64,000 bases of DNA from Owenia fusiformis (taxonomy: Eukaryota > Annelida > Polychaeta > Sabellida > Oweniidae). A model generated the notes under the pieces. That model was given only the letters and a program-made list of their open reading frames with translations. It ran no database searches and was not told the DNA's origin. Below, piece by piece: positions 27,201 to 39,200 of the stretch. Location: positions 10,370,931 to 10,434,930 of the forward strand of contig CAIIXF020000003.1 of NCBI GenBank assembly GCA_903813345.2, read 5' to 3'. The translations under genes and the position numbers were made by a program. Position 1 is the first letter of the stretch, and the number at the start of each line of letters is the position of its first letter.

Positions 27201-30200
27201 TAGCATTCAGATTAGAAAGATTTTACTGTAGTTCATGACTTTTCACTCCATCTATATGCAGCAGACTAACTGCTGCAACAGGTATATATTCTACACCTGG
27301 TCTCTAAGCTATGATATCACAGTTGTTACTATATGCTCATAACCTTCGATTATCAGGGCTCATTCAAGGCTGTACCTGAATAATGTGTATTTGAGACCAA
27401 TTTTCGAGATCAATTTTTCAAATTTTGCACTTGTTTAAAACCTTGAACTTCCTTCAAACTCATCTTATGCATCTTTTACATTTTAGTTAAATACTCTAAA
27501 AATATATATCTCATCACTGAGGTATAGATGTAAATAAAACCATAAGGGTCATCTTTGGCTATACCTGAAATTCATGAATTTGAAAACTTACATTTACAAT
27601 TCTTCTAATTTTTGACTTGTTTAAAACCTTAAACTTTCTTGAAATTCATTTTGGGTACGTTAAATCTTAGTCCCACACTCTAAAACTGTATATTTAATCA
27701 TAGAGGTATGGATGTAAAAACCGTAAGGGTCAGCCATGGCTATACCTGAAATTCGTAAATTTGAAACCTTATATTTACAATTTTTCAAATTTTGAACTTG
27801 TTTAAAACCTTAAACTTCCTTAAAACCCATCTAAATTGTGTTTTACATATTAGTTCCATACAGCAATACCATAAGTATCACCATAGAGGGATGGATCTAG
27901 AAACTATAGGGGTCTGCCATGGCTCTACCTGGAATTCGTAAATTTGAAACCTTATATTTACAATTTTTCAAATTTTGGACTTGTTTAAAACCTTAAACTT
28001 CCTTAAAACCCATCTTAATTATGTTTTACATCTTAGTTCCACACTATAAAACCATATATATCATCATAGAGGGATGGATCCAGGAACTATAGGGGTCAGC
28101 TATAGTCATACACAAAATCCAGCTGTCAAAAATGTCAAATTTTTCAAAAAATCAACAATTTTTTTCTCAGCTCCTACCTCTCCCATGGCTTTGCATCTTT
28201 CAGGGTTACTAACCCTGCTATTGAGCACTTCACGTGAATTTTTTCAACCTCTTACAGTGTCTAGTTGAAAAGTTAGGATCAAAATAGTAAGGAAATGGGT
28301 CACGAATTTGCCCCCTGGGGTACACACTTTGTACTAATATTCTTTTTTTTTAGGAGTAATCAGCATCAATAATACTGCAAATGATTCATATATATAATAT
28401 CTATGTATGTCACTTACAAACATCAAAATATCTAAGGTTATTTAGTGTGAACAAAATTTTTCCCCCGGGTGGGGTGTTTTTGTTGGGTAGGGGGCTAACT
28501 CTTCAAAAAAAAGAACTTCCTACCACTCTGTGAAGCTATCACCTAGGTGGAAATTTCATCCAAGACTCTCCCCTAACTGAAAATGCTGTCAAACCAACTA
28601 TACTCCATTTATTGAGAATTTCCCTCCTCGCCCCTAGAGTATATATACAATGTGAGCTAAAAAATGTCCATATTTTTTTGGGGTATAACTCAAACAATTG
28701 CAAAAGTGATTTCTGCATCCCCTCTGAACATTATATTGAAATCAATACATCTTACAAAGAAAATCAAAAAAAAATATTAACATTTTTTGGTCCACCCTTT
28801 ATATGGCTGCAATGTGTAGTTCTGGTCAGCTAGTACCATATTTTACACGGAAAAAGCTGACAAATGTTACATAGTAATATATTTCCTTCCAAGTGGATAA
28901 ATGTGAAATTTATCATCATATCATGAAGGATTTCTTCTGAACATGCAGATTGTGATCTATAAACAATAACAGGTTTACAATTCTGATATTTGATATCCTT
29001 GAAAGTTAAATACAAGAAAACAGATGTGATAATCAAATGTGTTCTTGTAAACATTTGTACAAAGAATTCAAAATAATATCAAATAAATCAATTAAAGTCC
29101 TTTATGGTTAGATATACCAATCTGATGTTGTTCATCATTCAATAACCGCTGATTTACAACTCTCAAATCTAAACGATAACTTGACATTTGTGGGTCATTT
29201 GGTACAACAGTCAATAGCACACCTAGCAGAGTAGTTCCTTGCAAACTCATTATTCTGCAAACAGTCCAGTGATCTCTCCAGGATTTTATCTCAAGTGGGT
29301 GCAAAAATTCTGAATTTCACAATTTAAACCAAATTTGGTCAAAATATGCCTAATTTCCATGATTTTTCTCATTTTCAAGTGGATGCAAATAGATTTTCAG
29401 TTGGGTGCAAGCCTGTTTTTAAAATCTCAGGTGGGTGCTGCACCCACTTGCTTCAATGCTGGGGAGATCACTGGGGTCCATCATATTATCCAAGCTTAGT
29501 ACGTGTTGAGTAATTGTTGTTCTGAAGATGATACTAAATATTCCTTATTGTCAAAACATCTTGGCGTGATGACATTAAATGAGAGACTGTAATGTCATCC
29601 AAATCTGCCTCTACCTGGAAGAAATTACAAAAACTGTTTGACAGGGAGGGGCTGGTTCAACATTTGTGTGTTCATATTAGTTTTGTCTTATGAGTATTTT
29701 TTGTTTTGTCATTACAGTGTTTTGTAATACTTTGTTGTCCAACCCCTTTGCTACTTGTACTTTGTACCCATTTATCAGCAATTGTTGTAAGTTGACATTA
29801 TCTGCACATTTATCAAAACAGTTTAACTCGTCTTTTAAGAGACATTAGCGAATAAAATGTTAAATAAAGTCTTAAAATGATTTATATTAACAACCTCCCA
29901 TGCCCATTTGTATATAATGATAAAGGGCTACTTACCAAAGAGAATGTCATTATCACGTGAATACCAGACGTGAAGTGGCCATCGTTTATTACACCAACAA
30001 AATTATTCACTGACATTGACACAATTGGCTGCTTGTGTAGGAGGCGTTGCAAACAGATCACATAAATCTGCCATCTTGTAGCTCATGTATATCACTCAAA
30101 GACATCCCTTACAAAATAAATTTCCCAAAAACATGTATATTGTCAGTATTTTTTTATAGATAAATATAAGAATTTTACAAAATTCAAGTATGAACTATTT

Positions 30201-33200
30201 ACTGGTTCATTATAAAATATCCCGTAAAACAGGCTACCTACCATGAAAACATCACATCTGTTTGTTGAATGGTGTTGTCATGGGATCCTCTCTTAGCTAT
30301 TGTCAATATATCATTTGCTACGTTAAATGAATGTCAGTATATTAATTATCTTTCTTGTTGCTATAGTCCTACTATTGTTTATGCTCTATCCTGGCATAGT
30401 CTGGATATCCTCTTAGGTGTTTATTTTCTTACCATGTTTTGTAAAATTTCATGTCATCAGATCTCTATATTTAGTCACTTGTTACATAACTGCACTTAGT
30501 AATTGTCTGTTTTTTACATTCCCTCATGTAATGTTCTCCTTATATTTGCTTTCATTATGTTTCTTCTTCCACCACCTGACTTCTTACCTCCTGCTTGATT
30601 TCTACTCTCCGATTTCTTCTTCAGTTTAAATGTTGAGTTCATTTTTCTGTCTGATTTATTGAAATCCAATTTCATTTTACAATTTGCTTTTCTTTTGTGA
30701 TGTCGACTTATGTTGCATTTTAATTGATCTGTTTTTAAAGGTTTTGATTTTGTTCTTTTTAATGTCTCTCTGTTGTAAAAAGTGTTACTATGTTTCATAC
30801 CATAGCATGATGCTTTCCTTTTTGTCTCCATGTTGAGCCATTCTTTTTCCTGTTCATGTGATTTTTGATTTAAAGCCACCTTCTGTCTGATCATCTCCTG
30901 TCTCCTCAATCCCTTTATGATTTCATGTCTGACATCCTTCTGTATATCCTTTTCATCTCCCATTACTTCTTTGTACTTCTCCATGATTTCCCTCGCTATG
31001 ATATCAATTACCTTTATGGAGCTATACTGTATGTTCTCCTTCTTTATGATCTTTGTCTGTCTGATCACCTCCTGTCTGATCATCTCCTGTCTCCTCATTT
31101 CCTTTATGATTTCATGTCTGACATCCTTCTGTATATCCTTTTCATATATCCTTTTGTTCTCTATGATATTCCTCTCTTCAAAATATGCCTCTATGGACCT
31201 ATGCCTTGTGTTCCTGTGTTCTTCTTGTGTTCTTCTTCTTGTGTTCTTCATGATCTTCTCCCTGATCACCTCCTGTATGTCCTTTTCATCTCCCATCACT
31301 TGTTTGTACTTCTCCATGATCTTCCTCACTATGATATCAATATCCACTTTTATGAAGTTATACTCTATGTTCTCCTCTTGTATGATCTTCTCCTGTCTGA
31401 TCACCTCCTGTCTGATCATATCCTGTCTCCTCATCTCATTTATGATCTCATGTCTGATATCCTCCTGTATATCCTTTTCATTTCCCATCACTTGTTTGTA
31501 CTCCTCCATGATCTTCCTCACTATGATATCAATATCCACTTTTATGAAGTTATACTCTATGTTCTTCTTTATGATTTTCTCCTGACTGATCACCTCCTGT
31601 CTGATCTCCTCCCATCTAATCCTCTCCTGTCTATTCACCTCTTCTTTCATCTCCTCCCGAACTTTAATTTCTTCTTTAAGTTTAATCTCCTCCTGGCGTC
31701 TTAATTCTCCTTGATGTGTGTTACTTTGTTTCTCATATTCTAGATTCTTCGTAATCAAATTCTTCCACTTGTCCCACTCTTCCAACATTTTATCCTTGGA
31801 TATTATCTCGACATCCCCTGCCAGACTGATACAAATAGGGTTGTTAGGGTCAGGCCAATATGGTTCATAAGGAAATGGAGGAGAGGATAAGAGAATGTTG
31901 AGTTCATTGCCTTTGTGTCTCAGATCTCTAAGTTGGCTGATGCAATCATTAATGCATGTCATTGTAATATTGCTAGTATATTTTAACTCAGAGTCACTGG
32001 TAATATGAATGTCTGTCAACTGCATGCTGTATTTACAGATCAATTGTAGACAAATAGACAGAGCCTCTCTGGTATGTAGCAAGTCGACAGCCTCTGGGGA
32101 AGATTTCATGAACTCTACTAGAATGTAGAGTACAAGTGTGAATAATATGTCACAAGGCTTCAGATCATCTGATTGTTCAATAACATCACCACCAGGATAG
32201 CCAACATTGGGAAGACTTTTCAACCACTTTGAACATATGATTAGATTTTCACTATTTGCTTCATCACTCTCAATTCCAAGTCTGAATACTTTTTGAGATA
32301 CATCATCGAAACACCTCCCTAGTAATGTTCTACCTTTACATTTGTCACGGTGGTTGAGGACAAGAGTCTTTAATACATGGGAATTGTATTTTGATCGATA
32401 TTGATATTTTTTACACTCAATTAAGCAGTATTTGAGAATCATCAAGATCTTTCTGTGATGTTTGTCAAGTTCTTTGTTCCCAGGTTTATATTCAGTACGC
32501 ATCCACGCATCCAAGTTTTTCCTAGGCAGAACAAAGTATTTTCCCCCGTTTCTCCTCTGTTTACTCTCCTGTTTGTCTTCTATACATAATGTCATATCCA
32601 TGTATGTCACACAGAGTGGGCCACCGATAGCTAGGGTTATACATGGTCCATCAGTATTGGTATCTAGTAATGCTTCATTGAGTCCCAGTGTCCTTGGGTC
32701 CGCATTCTTTGAATCTGAAAATTCCCTTTTACTGGCCTTGAGGTCACATTGACCTTTGTAAACAAATCGCTTTCCTCTGTACAGCAGTCTGCTTATGAGA
32801 TTATTCTCGAGACTATATGACCAATTTTCACATCCATTGGGTATCCTTCGCATTTCGAATTGTCCGATTGTTCTGGTTTTTCCTTGTAGCATATCTAAAG
32901 CTTCAGAGACAGCTCTCTGTAGTTGTTTAAGAATATTATCATATGGATGGAGTTCCTCCATGCCTTGCTTTACAATTTCTTGAGGATAACTTGATAGACT
33001 TAAAAAATCACTATAGTCATATTTATTTTTGAATCTAGGATACTTTTTTTTGTCAATAAAGACTTGTTTAGTATTTTGTACTCCTGCTCTGATTTCTGTA
33101 GAAATATTTAATGGATTTAAAAAGTCAAACTCATTCGGAATTTCAACTTTTGTTTCTTGATAGAAACTTCCATTTGGTAGTTTAGGATGAGTTTTAAATT

Positions 33201-36200
33201 CAGGATTTCTCCAGCCCACTGTTTCTGAGACAACATCTACAACATTCTCTATAAAGTCCTTGTGTTCCTGTACTTCTTCATCTTCATAGTTCACCTTTAT
33301 ACAATCAGCTATTTCTTCCGCACAAAGTGTCAACCTCTTTTCCTTGCATGTTTCACTGTTAGCAACACTTGGGATAACTTCTACAACATTCTCTGTAAAG
33401 TCTCTATGTTTGTACTTTTCAGCGTCATAGTTCTTATATGTACATATTTGTGTAAGAACTTGCCAAATAATAGTTAAAACAACAGTAATAAGAAAGAGAA
33501 TGGCTATCACCAGTATCATCATCATTATAAAAAAAAGTAGCAAATGAAAGTCGGGTCACATTATTTTCCTCATTACTGATATAGACTTTTCTCATCTTCA
33601 ACATTCTTTATAAAGTTTCTATGATCCTGTATTTCTTAATTGGTCACATTTGAATGATCATATATATCTTGAGCACAAAGTGTCAATCTCTTCTCCATGT
33701 TTCACAGTTAGTGACACTTTTCTTATTCTAAAACAACATTCACAATATCTTTTCCATGTTAAATAGCCACCAGCACTTGCAAAAGTATTACATACCTGAC
33801 ACTAAAAAGTATATTTGGCATAATCAATTCAATTTTTACTGTTTGTTTCCTTCAATTTCAGCTCTCCATTTATTTCGTACTTTATTTCGCTATTGCCTAA
33901 TATGCCTTCACATGCAAGCGTCTTTATTTCATTGACACATTCATCTTGGCAAAGTATTTGCTTCTTTAGAATCCATGACATGAACAGAATTTAAATGTTT
34001 ATTTTGGCTGTTGTATGAGTTTAATATTTCTCTTAATCAAGTCTAAATCTTTCGTTCAATTTATAGGAACTTCTAAAATAGCAAGAGAGATATAAATCTA
34101 GAGAGTTAACAAATAAACTGACAACTGAAAGCACATACTTATATTTTTATTTCATAATAATTTCAACATTTGTATGACCATCACGTTGTAATTATCCCAC
34201 TGAACGAAGTTTGTGGGGGATATAGAAAAGCTGTCCGTTTGTCCGTACGTCTGTTCGTCCATCCGTCCATCCATTTGTCTGTCCAGGCAATAACTCAAAC
34301 ACCAGTTGAAGGATTTGATTACAATTTTATAGGCTTATGCATTATTGGTCTACGACCTCTGCTCAAGAAAGAATTTTTGATATGGCCACTCAATTCAAAA
34401 TAGCCACCATTTTTCATAAAAAAATGTAATCTTTGATATACTAGTTGACTAATTTGGTTCAAATTGTATAGGCTGATTCCTAGAGACAAAGGAGTTTTGC
34501 TCAAGAAGCGATTTTCAAGATGGCCACTATATTTCAAATTGCCATCATCTTTTGTAAGAAAACGTAATCTTTGATAACTCGAATACCAGTGAATCTATTT
34601 GGTTCAAATTTAATATGCTGATGCTTATGGCCACAGTAGCTCTGTTTGACAAATAATTTTCAAGATGGCACCTGAACTTCAAGATGGCTGCCATTTAAAA
34701 AAATATAATCTTTAATAACTCAAATATTGGAGTGAACAGATTAGGTTCAATTTTATATGCTGATACATATGGATTGACTAGGGACACACTAGCTTTGTTC
34801 TAGGAAGAATTTTTAAGATGGCTACTGTATTTCAAAGTTGCTGCCAGTTTTTGTAAAAAAGACCAGTGAACAGATTTGGTTCCAATCTTATATGTTAATT
34901 CCTAGGTACAAATGAAATTTGGTCTAGAGGAAATTTTCAAAATTACTGCCAAATTTTCAAGATGTCACTCCCTGGAGTTGCTGTTTTTTTTAGTTAAGAT
35001 TGTGTGGTAGAGGCTAGAGGGTTTCAATTACAGGGTGACCCAAAAAAATGCAACCCTCCATTTCGTCAATATTTTTCTTAAATTGAAGGAAATTGCTCTG
35101 AGATTTGGCACACAAGGACTTCATTCTATGTGGGATCCTTTGGCAAAGTTTTAATAATCATAGTTTTATATTGATAGAGTTATGGTTGTTTCAAAATATG
35201 CTTCAGATGTCGTCAATTTTGCTGAAAACAAACTTGCAATGTTCAAGGAAAACTGTTCATAACACGTATGCATTCTTCCCGATGGGTATGGCTCAAATTT
35301 TTGCAGCCATTGCTTATTGGAGTTCTGCAATTGCGGTAGGGTTATTTTCATACACATTATCCTTTAAATAACCCCGTATATAGAAGTCAGGGGCATTGAG
35401 ATCAAGACTGTGGGATGACCATGGGTCCTCCGTCCTAGGAGAGATAATCTTCTCATAGAAATGACTAGTGAGCCAGGCTATGCTATCATTAGAAGTGTGA
35501 AGAGTAGCTCCATCTTTCTAGAACCACTGTTCTTGTCTATTGAAGCCTCTATGTCACTCTAGAACTGCCTAGAACTTCCTGGGAACGCCAATATTGCGCT
35601 GTGTGTTAACAGTAACAGTGTTGCCATTATCAACCTCAAACCAATAGGGGCAGATGATTTATGTTTGGACATTGGCAGCCCAAGCTGTGCATTTAACAGA
35701 ATGTAGAGGCCTGTGAAGCACTTGATCTGGAATTTGTGATCCCAGAACACATTATTTCTTGAGTTTACATGTTCAGAAAGAAGGGAATGTGATTCATCCG
35801 AAAACCTAATATTGGAAATGGACGACATTTGGAGCATATTTTGGAACGAACATAACTCTATCAATATAAGACTATGATTATTGAAACTTTGCCAGAGGAT
35901 CCCACATTGAATGAGGTTCTTGTGTGCCAAATGTCAGAGCAATTAACCTCCATTTAAGAAAAATATTCGAAAAATGGAGGGTTGCATTTTTTGGGTCACC
36001 CTTACCAGAAACAATTAACCATCTATTGCTTATAGTATAGAAAAATTTGAACAACTTTCTGATGAAGAACTGGGCCTATTTCTGACTTAGAAGAAATATT
36101 AGGCATCATGGATTTTAGAATGTTTTTTTTAAAATTTTCATTCAACTCTATATTCTTTAAAATTTGTTAGGTATCAAGGTGTTTGTAAGGTGCTTAAGTA

Positions 36201-39200
36201 TACTAAGGGATCATTCCAAAAGACCAATGACAGAAAATAAACTGTTTTTGAGGGGAGGGGGTTAATAACCTCAAACATTTCTCTAACACAGTTATCAGAG
36301 GGAGGGAGGGGGTCACAAATTAGTTGTTAAAAAACAGTTAGTTATCAAACATCAAACTTTTGAGATGCTCCCTTACACTCCAATGCAGTTGAACTGAAAA
36401 TGAAATCAAATGAACCAGCTTTGAAAGTATTGTAGTGAAGTATGCTTTGAGTATGGGACTTCACTTAAAAAAGTGTTAAAATAATAAAACAAGTGACATT
36501 TTTATGGTTAAGTGGTATTAAGTGTATTATTTTATGACATGAAATCCTCCATGGGTAATAAACAATGTTGATAATATGCATGCACTGGTACTTATTGCTG
36601 TCGCTTTATTGAATAAACATATCACTTGAAAACAATACTTAGAAGTGTCATATACCCAACTTGAATGTTATAGAAGTAACCAAAATCTTTCAAAACTAAG
36701 TGGAATCCCCTGTTTTTAAGCGCCTATTTTACCAAATTGAGATTTAAGATATGTTCAGTAACATAATTTTACTGGTTGAGGCCAAACCAGCTAGTGTTCT
36801 TCTGAGAAATAGGGAGTTCAACAATGTTATATTGATTTATTTAACATGGGGTTAGGCACCATTGACTTAATATGGGGATATCATCATATCCCCATTTTAT
36901 TTTCATGGGGATATCATGAAATCCTCATTATTTCAGAAGAAAACTGGCTGAGTGAGTCCCAACCAGTAAAATTATGTTACTGGGTATATACAGGGTGACC
37001 CAAAAAAAATGCAACCCTCCATTTCTTCAATAGTTTTCTTAAATGGAGGTAAATTGCTCTGAGATTTGGCACACAAGGACTTCATTCAATGTGGGATCCT
37101 CCGGCAAAGTTTTAATAATCATAGTCTTATATTGATAGAGTTATGCTTGTTTCAAAATATGCTCCAGATGTCGTCAATTTCGCTGAAAACAAACTTGCAA
37201 TGTTCAACGAAAACTGTTCATAACACGGATGCATTTTCCCCATGGGTATGGCTCAAATTTTTGCAGCCATTGCTTGTTGGGAGTTCTGCAATTGCGGTAG
37301 GGTTATTTTCATACACATTATCCTCTAAATAACCCCGTATATAGAAGTCAAGGGCATTGAGATCAAGACTGTGGGATGACCATGTGTTCTCAGTCCTAGG
37401 AGAGATAATCTTCTCATAGAAATGACTAGTGAGCCAGGCTATGCTATCATTAGAAGTGTGAGGAGTAGCTCCATCCTTCTAGAACCACTGTTCTTGTCTT
37501 TAAAGCATCTATGTCACTCTAGAACTGCCTAGAACTTCCTGGGAACGCCAATATTGCGCTGTGTGTTAACAGTAACAGTGTTGCCATTATCAACCTCAAA
37601 CCAAAAGGGGCTGATGATTTCATGTTTGGAAATTGGCAGCCCAAGCTGTGCATTTAACAGAATGAAGGGGCCTTTAAAGCACTTCATCTGGAATTTTTGA
37701 TCCCAGAACATATTATTTCTTGAGTTTACATGTTCAGAAAGAAGGGAATGTGATTCATCCGAAAACTTAACATTGGAACTGGACGATATTTGGAGCATAT
37801 TTTGGAACGACCATAACTCTATCAATATAAGACTATGATTATTGAAACTTTGCCAGAGGATCCCACATTGAATGAAGTTCTTGTGCGCCAAATTTCAGAG
37901 CAATTAACCTTCATTTAAGAAAAATATTGAAGAAATGGAGGGTTGCATTTTTTTGGGTCACCCTGTACATTATCAGTCATCTTGGCTAGAAAATAATATG
38001 CATATCATATTTTGGCGTCTGATTTAAGCTCCCTAAGGAAAATAACAAGATGACATACAGCAGTAACCAATAACAACGTGCCAAAAAGTAGTTACCAGTT
38101 TAACCACCAGATGGATTAATTAGGTCCGATAATGTGCCAGATCATGGTAGATATAGGAAAATAGATCCTTTAAATTTCAATAGTCATACAATATCATTCC
38201 CTTTATTTACTGTTGTAATGAATCACTTATCCAGACATCATCCACTAAGTTCCTTCGTTTTTCTTTCTTGGAAGAAGGCGTACAACTTTTGGAGGCCTGT
38301 GTTCAGAGGATACTGAAAACACTTCATCTATGATCCACTTGAGATGTTACATGTGAAGAGAGTATTGTTTAAGACAAATTCTGTTTTTGCCCTTGTCCAT
38401 TGTTTTTTCTGTATGCCTGTAATGGAGCACTTAATGTTAGTGTCCTTATTAAGTAGTTCCTTGCTAACACATTATATTATACCACAAATAGTCCATGGTA
38501 TGATTATGGCATGATATTACACTTAAATTGAGTTATTATTTTTTGAAACAATACTTTATTCTGTAGTATATCAACTGTTTTACTGTAGTATAACTGTATT
38601 AACTTGACATTAGTGTGTCATTTTGTAAGATCATGGGTGGTAGGATATATGCACAACAGCACACGTATAACAATGTTAAAAATCATTTGTTAGCACTATA
38701 CATCCTGTTGAGTAGTTCATAGCAAACTCACGGTTCTGCAAACAGTTCATCATATGATCTGAGCGTATTACATGTTAAGGGATTATTGATCAAGAAGATA
38801 TCCCTTGACGAGTGTTCCACTGTATGCCTGTTATGGAGCAGTGTTTCTAGTCTACCGTATGGAGTAGTTTCTTTTAAACTCATGATACTGTGTTGTGGTA
38901 TGATTGAGGTATGATTGAACAGTTTGTGGTATGACTGAGGCATGGCTATTACCTGTGGAGTGTTTATTGTCCAAGACAAAAGTGTTATTCCTTGTGGTTG
39001 AAACACACGTTATTGTCACATATACATCACAAACCCTCATGTCATCTGCATAATTATGCCACCGAATGACGTTCAAGGGGGATATAGGAAAGCTGTCCGG
39101 CTGGAGAGTTTTCCAGCTGGATCAAAGCGTTTTACCGACCTGCACACAGTCTCAAGTCTGTGGACCCTGAAGAAAAGAAATTACTAAGATCACTTTCAAA

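Larger units (their letters stand above)
23003..28646. mobile_element. Inverted-repeat (fold-back) element, 5.6 kb
   Basis: ATATATACTCAAGGGGCGAGGAGG at 23003 is mirrored by CCTCCTCGCCCCTAGAG and TATATA at 28625-28646. The arms are over 1.2 kb each (23003-24257 and about 27400-28646) and include TTCTACCACTCTGTGAAGC-type and CCTGGGG-type blocks in inverse order. The left end is only 40 bases past the donor of CARMIL exon l. The centre carries a decayed coding region (25690-26345), a palindromic MITE (24258-24935) and a Tigger-like MITE (26712-27235). Class unknown. Confidence 0.8.
29826..34130 (-). repeat. Duplicated cGAS-like gene block, copy 1
   Basis: The block from TTAACTCGTCTTTTAAGAGA (29821) to AGAGTTAACAAATAAACTGA (34120) is repeated, with about 90% identity by eye in the best parts, at 42448-48095. 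Homology covers the 3' flank, the gene and the 5' flank, so this is a segmental duplication, not retroposition. Confidence 0.85.

Noticed and set aside
23381-28268. Two matching 64-codon frames (23381-23575 minus and 28074-28268 plus) as a conserved gene pair
   Set aside because: They lie at mirrored positions in the arms of one inverted repeat, so their likeness reflects the palindrome and not selection.
30917-31704. Plus-strand multi-pass membrane-like protein opposite the cGAS-like tail
   Set aside because: It is the antisense shadow of the charged coiled-coil repeats: Glu/Lys-rich codons read backwards give Leu/Ile/Phe/Ser-rich sequence. The same happens at 43474-43953.
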